Source: JAUIIK01 sp963709995 (GTDB lineage: Bacteria > Chloroflexota > Chloroflexia > Thermomicrobiales > CFX8). Taken from it: a stretch of DNA of 64,000 nt. This document shows positions 26,005 to 34,115 of the stretch, piece by piece (the first letter of the stretch is position 1; the number at the start of each line of letters is the position of its first letter). The notes under the pieces are model-generated. The model was not told the DNA's origin. It made no database searches and saw only the letters and a program-made list of their open reading frames with translations. Made by a program: the position numbers and the translations under genes. Where the stretch lies: NCBI GenBank assembly GCA_963709995.1, contig CAVPYN010000008.1:1-64000 (forward strand), given 5' to 3'.

Positions 26005-26790
26005 CTAGCGGGTGACGCAGGAAACGCGCGCGCCATCTATTCGCTCTGGATTAACTTCGATCGCCGAGTCGCCGTAAAAGCGAACGCTGAATGGGCCATC
26101 GCCAAGTGCTGACAGACGGCTGGCCAACTCTCCATTGCCGGACGGTTGGTGGAGTTCGATGGTGTGGGGACCGGCGTTCAGCGTTACCGCATTCGTAGCT
26201 TCCGCTGCCAGGGAGCTTGCGGTCACTTCCGGCATCTGACTGGAAGTTAGCCGGGCGTACATCGATCCCGTGGTCGCAATATCGGAGACGAGAACCTGGA
26301 GGGCGTCGATGCCCTGGATGCCGTTCTCGTGAGTGGCATCGGGGCCATGTGGGACGCGCAAGGACCGATCGGTAACGTCGTCGATCAAGAATGGAAGGCC
26401 GTGGTCCGGGACTCCCCCCGGCTGCGCCGTGCGCCACTGGAGCTGGACGCTATCTGGACGGCTGCGGGCTCCTGGATTCGGGCCATCGTAGCTCACGTCT
26501 CGTTGGGCCAGCGAGGCGACTTCGGCGGCGAGATCGTCGCTTCCGAGAGCATGGTCGATCAGCCCCGCGCCGGTTCCCTGGAATCGATGCCACTTGTGTG
26601 CGTCGTAATCAGGCTCCCAGAAAGCGATGAGTTCGAGATACGATCCGTCTGCGAATGCGACAAGTGAGTTATGGGTGCCACGAGGGTGTTTGCCGCCCTG
26701 GACGACATTGAATCCCAGATCACTCCATTGCTCGGTCGCTGAGTCAAGATCCGAAACCATGATGACAATATGGTCGATTCCAGTAATCAC
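26005..26790 (-). CDS. Glyoxalase/VOC-superfamily protein (Glyoxalase_3-like)
   Basis: 261 residues. It opens GIDHIVIMVSDLDSATEQW, the first beta-alpha-beta module with the metal His, and continues HPRGTHNSLVAFADGSYLEL with a Glu ligand. A second module starts near ALQVLVSDIATTGSMY. This arrangement fits the glyoxalase-like domain family; reactions vary widely. It is the first gene of a run that continues with the two degenerate-enzyme genes, 54 bases away. Confidence 0.8.
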   Translation of the reverse strand: MITGIDHIVIMVSDLDSATEQWSDLGFNVVQGGKHPRGTHNSLVAFADGSYLELIAFWEPDYDAHKWHRFQGTGAGLIDHALGSDDLAAEVASLAQRDVSYDGPNPGARSRPDSVQLQWRTAQPGGVPDHGLPFLIDDVTDRSLRVPHGPDATHENGIQGIDALQVLVSDIATTGSMYARLTSSQMPEVTASSLAAEATNAVTLNAGPHTIELHQPSGNGELASRLSALGDGPFSVRFYGDSAIEVNPERIDGARVSCVTR

Positions 26791-26907
26791 TGTTCCAGTT
26801 TCCCATCCAGAAGCGGTACGACACGATTGATTCGATTCTTGTATCGATTGTACCCAGCGTGGTCCCCGCTACGTCCAAGTACGTCTGGAATCGACGGTCT
26901 GGGTGCT

Positions 26908-26925
26908 TTGCCGGCTGACCGGCAA
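26908..26925. repeat. Small perfect inverted repeat between divergent genes
   Basis: TTGCCGG and CCGGCAA surround CTGA. It lies between the divergent VOC gene (-) and lipoprotein gene (+) and could be an operator or a leader hairpin. No further support. Confidence 0.3.
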
Positions 26926-27019
26926 GGCTCGGTGTTGGCAAAGGTTACATACAATTGCGCTGTGGCTCGTCGTAGCGGCATTGGATTCAGCGCCGGTTGC
27001 ATCACTGAAAGGCAGGCAG

Positions 27020-27820
27020 GTGCGGTACATCATTCGGTCCGCTTCGATAGCGATCCTGGTGGTCATGATCGTAGCCTGCGCTGGTCCCGATGATCGTGAC
27101 GACGCCGACCCGACAGCAATCTCGCCTGCTGTTGAAACTCCGGCTGCGGATTCAACTGAGGAATCGACCCCGCCCGCAGCGCAAATCTCCGCCACGGCGA
27201 CGAGCCAACTGGCAACTCCGACCACGACCGCGACCTCGGAACCGACGCCAACCAGAACGCCGGTTGCTCCCACCGCGACCCTGACACCTGCGCCAACGGC
27301 GACGTCATTCGCGCTCGGGCTTGAAGCATCGATGCCGTCGGTCGATCAACTGCCGGATCCGGGATACTTCCTGGCGAATCAGGGCTCATTGTCGGCTCTG
27401 GACCTGGCAAATTCGTACAGCGAACCGTCCGCCCATCTGGAACGCCTGAATGAGTGGGGCTTCAAGGAGCATCTGTTCCGGGAGTTTTCACGCGAAAGTT
27501 CGGGCGCCGCAGACCCGCTGCCCACGTACATCCTCACGACGGTCAACGAGTACGGCAGCAGCGAGCAGGCCGGGGAAGCCATGGACTGGCTCCGATCACT
27601 TAACGGCAGCCAGGGTCATGAATTCGTGGACCCGCCTCCGGAGCTTGGCGACCTTGCCATGGCCAGCACCGTTTCGACCGCGGAAGGCGTCCCATCGGCT
27701 ATCGTGTTCGTTCAGCTGGGATCAAGGGTGTACGCCTACTTCGCTCAGGGTGGCGACGCTCTGACGCTTGTGCTAGATCTTGCCCGGGTAAACACGCAGA
27801 GAATTCTCGATGCGACATAG
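27020..27820 (+). CDS. Secreted lipoprotein with Thr/Pro-rich linker
   Basis: About 266 residues from GTG at 27020, which has AGGCAGG just ahead. A basic start and hydrophobic helix end in the lipobox MIVAC. About 90 residues of low-complexity Thr/Ala/Pro follow, an extended linker through the wall. The globular part begins near MPSVDQLPDPGYFLANQG and contains two alternating alpha/beta segments (TTVNEYGSSEQAGEAMDWL, IVFVQLGSRVYAYFAQGG). No known domain was recognised. The open frame to 26903 lacks features before this start. Confidence 0.65.
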   Translation: MRYIIRSASIAILVVMIVACAGPDDRDDADPTAISPAVETPAADSTEESTPPAAQISATATSQLATPTTTATSEPTPTRTPVAPTATLTPAPTATSFALGLEASMPSVDQLPDPGYFLANQGSLSALDLANSYSEPSAHLERLNEWGFKEHLFREFSRESSGAADPLPTYILTTVNEYGSSEQAGEAMDWLRSLNGSQGHEFVDPPPELGDLAMASTVSTAEGVPSAIVFVQLGSRVYAYFAQGGDALTLVLDLARVNTQRILDAT

Positions 27821-27895
27821 TGGACGGTCATTTCGCCGAATCCCGCGATCTGATCGTTGAAGATCCGCCCATTTCCCACGAACATAACGTATACT

Positions 27896-27923
27896 TTGTG
27901 AAGAAGATCACAATATTGTGATC
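27896..27923. promoter_or_regulatory. Overlapping CRP/FNR-like palindromes
   Basis: TTGTGA-N6-TCACAA (27896-27913) is a perfect dyad of the CRP/FNR half-site type. Its right arm is also the left part of a second perfect palindrome, GATCACAATATTGTGATC (27906-27923), so TTGTGA half-sites occur three times. A -10-like TATACT sits at 27890-27895. The cluster is 33 bases before the 27956 gene. The regulator is not in the window. Confidence 0.6.
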
Positions 27924-27955
27924 GTCGCTCCAGTGTTATTTGACAGGGGTACGCA

Positions 27956-28225
27956 ATGGAGCGCAACACTCGAACTTCCCTCGACGAGGGAGAAGTGCAG
28001 CTAGGCGACGTGCGAATTCAGTATTGTGTGGCACGGCACCACTCGGGCAATTGGTTTGTCGTTGGGAGTGTCCTTGAAGGTGGTCGGTCCCACGCGCATA
28101 CAAGACGCTTGGTATCTGGCAGCGGCTCGACGGAATCTGAAGCCGTCGAGCGAATGGTTGAACGAGTTGCTGCCGTCACCGTTGACTACGGTGAGGATAC
28201 TGCGGACGTAGCGGCAGCGATCTAG
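27956..28225 (+). CDS. Small hypothetical protein
   Basis: 89 residues, ATG with GGGG nine bases ahead. No signal peptide or membrane helix. It reads as a small alpha/beta domain: VRIQYCVARHHSGNWFVVGSV, then a Ser/Gly/Glu-rich helix (STESEAVERMVERVAAV) and an acidic end. The family was not recognised. Its 3' end overlaps the convergent cobalamin adenosyltransferase gene by four bases. It sits directly behind the TTGTGA palindromes and is their likely target. Confidence 0.6.
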   Translation: MERNTRTSLDEGEVQLGDVRIQYCVARHHSGNWFVVGSVLEGGRSHAHTRRLVSGSGSTESEAVERMVERVAAVTVDYGEDTADVAAAI

Positions 28226-28776
28226 TCGCTCAACTTTGCCTTCGTCGGACGAACACCTTCCTCTTGTTCCTCGAGCCTCCCGAGCACGAAGAGCAGCGAG
28301 GACAAACGATTGAGGTAGGCGAGCAGCACGTCATTTCTAAGGTTGGCAGCGTGTGCCATACGCGTTGCAAGGCGTTCGGTGCGCCGGGTGACAACCCTGG
28401 CAACGTCAAGCGCTGCGCCGGAAACTGTGTCGCCAGGCACGATGAACTCACGCGCAATTTCAACATCACCGACGATTTCATCGGTCATCGACTCCAGCCG
28501 TGCGAGATCTTCTGCAGTTGTGCGGTATGCGTTGGCAAGTTCATCTGACGTGAATGCGAGTTCGGCCATCATCTTGTAGAGATCCCGCTGGATTTCAAGC
28601 AGAACGGTTTTAGTCCGTTCGGATTTGGCTAATGCACGAGCCATCCCTAACTGGGACGTAGTCTCGTCCAGGGCGCCAATCAACTCGGTTACCGGGTGAT
28701 GCTTTGGGATGCGCGCGCCAAGCAGATCAGTGTAGCCTTGATCCCCCCGGCCAGTGTAAAAGCGTTTCGATTCCAC
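28222..28776 (-). CDS. PduO-type cob(I)alamin adenosyltransferase
   Basis: 184 residues. YTGRGDQGYTDLL is the ATP-binding N-terminal motif, ELIGALDETTSQLGMAR follows, then VARVVTRRTERLATRM and NDVLLAYLNRLSSLLFVLGR, all hallmarks of the PduO/MMAB family. It transfers the 5'-deoxyadenosyl group of ATP to cob(I)alamin, making coenzyme B12. GTG start with AGAGG eight bases ahead. No B12-dependent enzyme is adjacent. Confidence 0.92.
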   Translation of the reverse strand: MESKRFYTGRGDQGYTDLLGARIPKHHPVTELIGALDETTSQLGMARALAKSERTKTVLLEIQRDLYKMMAELAFTSDELANAYRTTAEDLARLESMTDEIVGDVEIAREFIVPGDTVSGAALDVARVVTRRTERLATRMAHAANLRNDVLLAYLNRLSSLLFVLGRLEEQEEGVRPTKAKLSD

Positions 28777-28949
28777 GCTGTCAACCTCTTCCCACGTTCT
28801 TCCGGATTTGTTTCAGGTGTGCTTCATTTAGGCAACGTATACTCAAAAACGTGGCTTGTCTGCCCAATGGGTGGACGGCCACTACCGTTGTGACAGATAT
28901 TGTGTTTACACGGCGCCACCGCCGATCAGCGTGAAACTATCAGACCTGA

Positions 28950-30356
28950 ATGCTTGAGACGAACATGAACACAGATTTTGATGCAAGCCGATCGAACACC
29001 GGCCCCAGCGAGGCTTCTCTCAACGTCCAGCCGCTCCAGCCACCTCGGGTTAGCGCCAACGATACGCCACGAACCAAGCGCATTGCCGTGTTCGTTGTGG
29101 CGGGCGTGTTCCTGCTGACCTTTGGGGTCGTTGCCTTTGGCGCTGGCACGATCTTTGGAAGTCAGGTCGTGGCGGAGACCGCTGGCTCGGACGACCCGTC
29201 AGTTGCAGTCTTTGGGCGCGCATGGGATGTCGTTCATGAAAGCTACGTTGACGAAGCGGCGATCGATGAAGACGCCATGATCGAAGCGGCTATCGAGGGG
29301 ATGCTTGGAACCCTTGGTGATGATGGGCATACGCGCTTCCTGACCGCCGCGGAGACCGAGCTCGATCGCCAGTCCTCCCGCGGAATCTACTACGGCGTTG
29401 GAATTCAAGTCCGGGAAACCGAAGACGGCATCGTCGTCACACGCACTTTCCCGAACTCCTCGGCCAGCGAGGAAGGCATCGCTCCTGATGATGTCCTCAT
29501 CGCCGTTGAAGGCGAAGACATCACTGAGCTTCCGCTTGACCAGGTTATCCAGCGGATCCGTGGACCCGAGGGCACGCGGATAGAGTTGACGTTCTTGCGG
29601 CCATCAACAAATGAAGAGATCACGTTTGATCTTGAGCGGCGCCAGATCGAAATTTCCGCTGTATCGTGGACGATGCTCGAGAATGACATTGCCATCCTGC
29701 GGCTGGAGCAGTTTTCGGATCGATCGGGCGATGACCTGACGAACGCCCTGAAGGCAGCTCAGGATCAGGGCGCGAAGGGAATCATTCTTGATCTTCGTGG
29801 AAACCCCGGTGGGCTGGTACGCGAGGCTCGCCAGATTGCTTCGCTATTCGTGCCGGATAACGCGCCAATATACATCAGCCAAACCCGAGATGGCGGCGAG
29901 GAAATTCAACGCGCGGAACGCGGAAGCGTCTATCTTGACGAAGAAATCCCGCTCGTGGTTCTGATTGACCAGGGGTCGGCGTCGGCGTCGGAAATCGTTT
30001 CCGGTTCGATTAAGAGCCAAGCGGTCAATGGGACGCTCATTGGTGAAACGTCGGTGGGTACCGGCACTGTGCTCCGACAGTTCGAGCTAGGCGACGGTTC
30101 GACGATTTGGCTCGGCGTGGAACTGTGGTTGACGCCCGAAGGCAGCATGATTCGCGAGGATGGCATATCCCCAGACATCATTGTGCCTCTGGCCGAGGGG
30201 CAGGAGCCCTTCGCGCCGATCGATGGAGAGCCAGCCCCGCCGGTCAATGAGATTGAGGATGACCAACTGGAATTCGCGTTGGATCTACTTCTGGGCTCAG
30301 CTGATACTCCGCTCTTTCCCACCAATCCTGGCGTCGCCGCTGAATCTCCCTGGTAA
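28950..30356 (+). CDS. S41-family C-terminal processing protease, catalytic Lys replaced
   Basis: 468 residues (Met at 28965 is an alternative start). A membrane anchor (about 44-68) is followed by a helical cap with MLGTLGDDGHTRFL, a PDZ domain (about 148-230: GVGIQVRETEDGIVV, APDDVLIAVEGEDI) and the tail-protease core with GIILDLRGNPGGLV. The nucleophile region GSASASE has Ser345. The dyad Lys normally found in GKG 26 residues on is Thr371 here (GETSVGTGTV). Activity may be altered or rely on another residue. A CaiB-like gene follows 91 bases later on the same strand. Confidence 0.88.
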   Translation: MLETNMNTDFDASRSNTGPSEASLNVQPLQPPRVSANDTPRTKRIAVFVVAGVFLLTFGVVAFGAGTIFGSQVVAETAGSDDPSVAVFGRAWDVVHESYVDEAAIDEDAMIEAAIEGMLGTLGDDGHTRFLTAAETELDRQSSRGIYYGVGIQVRETEDGIVVTRTFPNSSASEEGIAPDDVLIAVEGEDITELPLDQVIQRIRGPEGTRIELTFLRPSTNEEITFDLERRQIEISAVSWTMLENDIAILRLEQFSDRSGDDLTNALKAAQDQGAKGIILDLRGNPGGLVREARQIASLFVPDNAPIYISQTRDGGEEIQRAERGSVYLDEEIPLVVLIDQGSASASEIVSGSIKSQAVNGTLIGETSVGTGTVLRQFELGDGSTIWLGVELWLTPEGSMIREDGISPDIIVPLAEGQEPFAPIDGEPAPPVNEIEDDQLEFALDLLLGSADTPLFPTNPGVAAESPW

Positions 30357-30447
30357 GGAGCCGGGCGCCGGAAGACGCTCGCTTCTGAGATCCGGCCCGT
30401 CGCGGTACGATCCTCCGGTGCGGATGAACAGGGGAGAGGGGAATACG

Positions 30448-31659
30448 GTGAACAGTCATCAAGGTGCGGCGAGTGGACCACTCACCGGTGTCCGGGTACT
30501 CGATCTCTCCAGAGTCCTGGCCGGACCCTACTGCACGATGGTGCTAGGGGATCTCGGCGCGGACATCATCAAGGTTGAGCGCCCCGGTTCCGGGGACGAC
30601 ACCCGTGCATGGGGACCGCCATGGGCCGGCACGGAGAGTGCGTACTACCTTTCGACCAACCGGAACAAGCGCAGCCTGACCCTCGACTTGAAACAGCCAG
30701 AAGCCCAGGAGATCGTGCGGGACCTTGCCCGCAAGAGCGACGTCGTTGTCGAAAACTTCCGCGACGGAAGCCTGGAACGAATGGGGCTCGGATACGAGCA
30801 GATCCGGGAGATCAATCCTTCCCTGATCTGGGCGACGGTTTCCGGGTATGGCCGGAGAGGGCCGGATGCCAGCAAGCCTGGATACGATTTTGTCGTTCAG
30901 GGTGAAACGGGCATTATGGCAATCACCGGGGAGGTTGACGGCGAGCCGATGAAGGTCGGCGTCGCTATCGTCGACGTGACAACCGGACTCTTCACCGCAG
31001 TGGCGATCTGCGCGGCGTTGCGGGAACGTGAAACGAGCGGCCTGGGCCAGCGGGTGGACACTAACCTCTATGCATCGGCTATAGGCTGGCTCGTAAACGT
31101 CGCATCGAACCACCTTGTTTCCGGTGCTCCAGCGAAACGGTACGGCAATGCCCATGCGAATATCGTGCCCTACCAGGCATTTCGGGCCAGGGACAAGTAC
31201 ATGTCGATTGCCGTTGGGACTGATCGCCAGTTTCGAGATCTCTGCCGGATCGTCGGGGACGAGTCGCTCGCCGATGATCCCAGATTCGCAACGAACTCGG
31301 CGCGTGTCGAACATCGCCAGGAGTTAATCGAGATCCTGCAAGATGCGTTTCAGACGCGAGACGCCGATGAATGGCTCGAAGAGTGTCGCGCCGCGATCAT
31401 CCCATCCGGGGCGATCCGCTCGATCGAGGAAGTGTTCGAGGCTCCACAGACGATTGCGCTGGACATGATTCAGGAAATGTCCCACCCGACTGCCGGTACA
31501 GCGAAACTCACCGGGATCCCGTTTGAACTCTCACGCACACCCGCGTCGATCAAGCATCCGCCCCCAACCCTTGGGCAGCATTCGGATGAGATTCTCCAGG
31601 AGCTGCTTGGCAGGAGCTTTGACGAGATCGCTGACCTGCGTTCGCGCGGCGTGGTCTGA
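30448..31659 (+). CDS. Family III CoA-transferase (CaiB/BaiF)
   Basis: 403 residues. GVRVLDLSRVLAGPYCTMVLGDLGADIIKVE is the N-terminal signature and NRNKRSLTLDLK follows. The predicted catalytic Asp lies in GVAIVDVTTGLF. The C-terminal half has NAHANIVPYQAFRARD and the tail HPPPTLGQHSDEIL. The family moves CoA between acids such as formate, oxalate or carnitine; the substrate here is open. GTG at 30448 is chosen because GAGGGG stands six bases ahead; the frame is open back to 30160, inside the protease gene. Confidence 0.93.
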   Translation: MNSHQGAASGPLTGVRVLDLSRVLAGPYCTMVLGDLGADIIKVERPGSGDDTRAWGPPWAGTESAYYLSTNRNKRSLTLDLKQPEAQEIVRDLARKSDVVVENFRDGSLERMGLGYEQIREINPSLIWATVSGYGRRGPDASKPGYDFVVQGETGIMAITGEVDGEPMKVGVAIVDVTTGLFTAVAICAALRERETSGLGQRVDTNLYASAIGWLVNVASNHLVSGAPAKRYGNAHANIVPYQAFRARDKYMSIAVGTDRQFRDLCRIVGDESLADDPRFATNSARVEHRQELIEILQDAFQTRDADEWLEECRAAIIPSGAIRSIEEVFEAPQTIALDMIQEMSHPTAGTAKLTGIPFELSRTPASIKHPPPTLGQHSDEILQELLGRSFDEIADLRSRGVV

Positions 31660-31774
31660 ACAAGGCCCTAACGCTGGGCTAGCGGCCGAAGAAGAAGCTG
31701 GCACCCGTGACCAACAGCATCGTTCCAGCGGTCCGTTCAATCAATGCGAAACTTGCTTTTTGCGTAACGCTCGA

Positions 31775-32173
31775 TCAGTTCGCCAGCCCGGTGATCAGAT
31801 CATGCATGAGTGGACGTGCCCGGATCTCCTCCGCCAACAGTTCCAGTCTCATCCAGGCTTCTCCGACGCGCACCGGGCGTTGCTCAATCTCGTACACGAG
31901 GAATTCGATGGCAGTGAAGATTTCATTTGGCATGCTGGACACATCCGGGGGCAGCAGCTTCGTCAGCCGGGACAATCGAGTAGTGATCTTGTCCGCATGG
32001 TCTGGCCGGTCGATGTGAGGCAGCCGAGTGTCGAGTAACTCATCCAGGCCATAGATGTTGAGAATATGAGGTTCAAGCTGCTCCATTGCTCCGACGGCGC
32101 CAGGTGAGAGAATTTCCTGACAGAGTTCGCGATAGATGTAGGTGGTGTTGGACCCTGAGGGAGTACTCTGCAC
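31775..32173 (-). CDS. Hypothetical soluble helical protein
   Basis: 132 residues, GTG start with GGAAG ahead. It is almost all alpha-helical (YIYRELCQEILSPGAVGAM, LDELLDTRLPHIDRP, VRVGEAWMRLELLAEEIR), without signal peptide or membrane segment. No family recognised. It stands alone between the convergent CoA-transferase gene and an intergenic small transcript unit. Confidence 0.5.
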   Translation of the reverse strand: MQSTPSGSNTTYIYRELCQEILSPGAVGAMEQLEPHILNIYGLDELLDTRLPHIDRPDHADKITTRLSRLTKLLPPDVSSMPNEIFTAIEFLVYEIEQRPVRVGEAWMRLELLAEEIRARPLMHDLITGLAN

Positions 32174-32263
32174 CGTTGACTTCCCACGCTTTTCGTGATC
32201 GTGCTCAGATCATACCTGACGGGAGGTCCACTGTGACGCTGTGATGTGCGCTCCGGCAAAGAC

Positions 32264-32289
32264 AAAACCGGCCGTTTGAGGCCGGTTTT
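32264..32289 (-). terminator. Strong intrinsic terminator
   Basis: AAAACCGGCC (32264-32273) and GGCCGGTTTT (32280-32289) form a perfect 10-bp stem with loop TCAAAC on the minus strand. The T-rich arm is followed by TGTCTTTG. A second perfect hairpin (TTCACCT/AGGTGAA, 32305-32321) lies just ahead. It ends the minus-strand small transcript unit and, by read-through, the LysM operon. Confidence 0.85.
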
Positions 32290-32325
32290 GAGGCTTTTTG
32301 GGCGTTCACCTCGAAGGTGAAACTG

Positions 32326-32373
32326 CTATGCAGTTACCTCCGAGGCGACGCCCGAAGTACCATGACTACTCAT
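32326..32373 (-). CDS. Possible 15-residue microprotein
   Basis: ATG at 32373 opens a frame MSSHGTSGVASEVTA, ending TAG at 32326-32328. AAGGAGG lies 12 bases ahead, a perfect anti-16S match at slightly long spacing. A five-codon frame (ATG at 32383) overlaps the same site. It lies inside the candidate small transcript, so the peptide may be real, a leader peptide, or incidental. Confidence 0.25.
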   Translation of the reverse strand: MSSHGTSGVASEVTA

Positions 32374-32434
32374 TACTGGGCATCACCTCCTTCACCCTGA
32401 TCGGTCTGAATCTAAGGCCAATGACCACAGTCGG

Positions 32435-32463
32435 AGTCTACCGCACGCTTTCAGCTCCGTCAA
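32435..32463 (-). promoter_or_regulatory. Sigma-A-type promoter of the small transcript
   Basis: On the minus strand TTGACG (32458-32463) and TAGACT (32435-32440) are separated by exactly 17 bases. It starts 41 bases beyond the stop of the LysM lipoprotein gene and points away from it, toward the small unit ending at 32264. Confidence 0.6.
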
Positions 32464-32503
32464 TGGATCTTGAACGCCCAATGGTGGAATCGGGACGCTC
32501 GGG

Positions 32504-32887
32504 CTATGGCTGGTCGGGAACCGGTAGCTGCAGTTCCTGGCCGACGACGATGTCGTTTGGATCTCTGAGCCCGTTGAGGGCGACGATTTCAGCCAGTTCG
32601 ATCTGGAATTTGATTGCGATCGAGTACAGAGAATCGCCTTCCACAACGACGTAGGTCGACGGAACGGTAATCGATTCCGACGGCACGGTTGGAGTGCTGG
32701 GTATCTGACGGGGATCGACTGGTGTTGGCGTGACTATCCGCAGCGGTTCCAGGGTCGCTCCGTGCGGCGTTGCCGTGGAATCTACGGGATTGGTCGCGCT
32801 GGTTTCAGTGTCAGAGCCAATTGGACTACAGGCGATCGCCATGGCGCAGGTGGCGACGAAAATCACGACGAGCATCGACTGTTTCAT
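32504..32887 (-). CDS. LysM-domain lipoprotein
   Basis: 127 residues. The signal peptide ends in the lipobox MAIAC. A Thr/Pro-rich spacer (about 25-75) leads to one LysM domain (about 78-122: YVVVEGDSLYSIAIKFQIEL, LNGLRDPNDIVVGQELQLP), which binds glycan chains such as peptidoglycan. It starts by a four-base ATGA overlap with the DUF3006 gene and closes the PimA-like operon. Confidence 0.88.
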   Translation of the reverse strand: MKQSMLVVIFVATCAMAIACSPIGSDTETSATNPVDSTATPHGATLEPLRIVTPTPVDPRQIPSTPTVPSESITVPSTYVVVEGDSLYSIAIKFQIELAEIVALNGLRDPNDIVVGQELQLPVPDQP

Positions 32888-33138
32888 GCTCGATCGCCCC
32901 TCTCGTGAAAGAGCCGGTGCTGGAGATTGGACACCCGGTGGCGGAGTTGTGAAGTCGTTTCGCTGTCGATGCGAAAGTCGATGAATATCACCTGGTTGAT
33001 CTGAATATCCGCCGGAAGAAACGCCAGCGGGATCACTGCCGCTCTCCCCTCGCGATCAACTAGAGTTGCGACCGCCTCGCCGTCACTGTCTGGTTCGATC
33101 TCATCCACAGTAAGGTGGACAATCTTCTGAACATTCAT
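32884..33138 (-). CDS. DUF3006-like small protein
   Basis: 84 residues: a beta-rich domain (HLTVDEIEPDSDGEAVATLV, AAVIPLAFLPADIQINQVIF) then a helical Arg/His/Gln tail. The sequence pattern and its place beside a ComEC-like metallo-beta-lactamase gene match DUF3006, which is often found there; its role is unknown. It overlaps both neighbours by four bases, so the three are translationally coupled. Confidence 0.65.
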   Translation of the reverse strand: MNVQKIVHLTVDEIEPDSDGEAVATLVDREGRAAVIPLAFLPADIQINQVIFIDFRIDSETTSQLRHRVSNLQHRLFHERGDRA

Positions 33139-34115
33139 GGTGAAACGCCCGTCTCAACGCTGCTGATCGTGTAGCTGCCGTCTGAAATCGAGATAGCCAC
33201 GGTTCCATCCAGATCCGTGCGATAGATGTCTACTCCACGGAACCGGAGGCGCTGCAGTACCTCGCCGTGGGGATGGCCATATGGATTGCTCTCACCAACG
33301 GAGATAACCGCAACATCGCAGTCTACGGCGTCCAGAAATCCGGCGGTGCTCGAAGAGTTGCTTCCATGGTGGCCGACCACAAGGATGTCCGACTGTAATT
33401 CTGCGCCGAATTGCTCAACGAGTGCCAGTTCCCCACCGTCTTCAAGATCACCAGGGATCAGCACGTCCACGCCCGCGTAGGTCACCCTGACGACCACGCT
33501 GTTCTCGTTCGAATCCGGTTCGTCCCCGGACATGATCATCTCGTTGACTGGCCAGAGGATTTCGATGTCCACTTGCCCGCCAAGCTGAAATCGTTGCCCT
33601 TGCCTGGCTAGCTGGGCTGGAAGCCCCTGCTCCAGGACGATCTCCAGCGTTTCCGCATAGGTCTGGTTGGTGGACGGGATCGCGGGATCTATCCAGCTAC
33701 CAACCCGAAACGACTCGAGGACGCGTGGCATTCCACCGACGTGATCCTGATCAGGATGGCTCAGAATGACGAAAGCGATGGATTCGACCCCGTAGGTTCG
33801 AAGATATGGTTCGATTTCCTCTTCGATCCGCGTTTGAGATCGTCCCGCGTCGATCAATGCGGCGTGTCCGTTCGGAGAGATAATCGCGATGGCCTGCCCC
33901 TGATCGACATCGAGGACGGAGACGGTTGCGGATCCGCTCTGACCGGTGGTGGTCGTCGCGGTCGGGCCCGGGGAGCTGGACTCCAGAATGTCAATTGAAG
34001 GCAGAAAGGAGGATGCGAGGAGGATGAGTATGCAGGCCAGCAACAACGTGACTGCTGCCACCCCGCCGGCCAGAAGCCAGGTACGGCGAGAAGACCGATC
34101 AGGCGAGACGAGCAT
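33135..34115 (-). CDS. Membrane-anchored ComEC-type metallo-beta-lactamase-fold hydrolase
   Basis: 326 residues. One N-terminal membrane helix (about 13-35) and a Ser/Thr linker put the catalytic domain outside. The domain opens SVLDVDQGQAIAIISPNGHAALIDAG, with metal motif SHPDQDHVGG, LIPGDLEDGGE, and VGHHGSNSSS. This is the stand-alone ComEC/Rec2 C-terminal type, with proposed nuclease or phosphoesterase activity. Its start overlaps the CDP-alcohol transferase stop by one base. Confidence 0.88.
   Translation of the reverse strand: MLVSPDRSSRRTWLLAGGVAAVTLLLACILILLASSFLPSIDILESSSPGPTATTTTGQSGSATVSVLDVDQGQAIAIISPNGHAALIDAGRSQTRIEEEIEPYLRTYGVESIAFVILSHPDQDHVGGMPRVLESFRVGSWIDPAIPSTNQTYAETLEIVLEQGLPAQLARQGQRFQLGGQVDIEILWPVNEMIMSGDEPDSNENSVVVRVTYAGVDVLIPGDLEDGGELALVEQFGAELQSDILVVGHHGSNSSSTAGFLDAVDCDVAVISVGESNPYGHPHGEVLQRLRFRGVDIYRTDLDGTVAISISDGSYTISSVETGVSP

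Larger units (their letters stand above)
32264..32428 (-). ncRNA. Candidate small structured RNA or microprotein transcript
   Basis: A promoter at 32435-32463 would start an RNA near 32428 that ends at the terminator at 32264-32289, about 165 bases. A closing stem (32300-32305 with 32348-32353, GGGCGT/ACGCCC) encloses two perfect hairpins: TCACCT/AGGTGA (32306-32320) and AACTGC/GCAGTT (32321-32335). The 5' half carries a near-perfect ribosome binding site and a 15-codon frame. No known RNA family was recognised. Evidence is structural and positional only. Confidence 0.45.

Noticed and set aside
30160..30447. Extended N-terminus of the CoA-transferase
   Set aside because: It lies inside the S41 gene, and GTG 30448 has a strong binding site just before the conserved start.
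32371..32392. ATCACCTCCTT on the plus strand, like the 3' end of 16S rRNA
   Set aside because: It is only the complement of a strong ribosome binding site on the minus strand; no rRNA sequence surrounds it.
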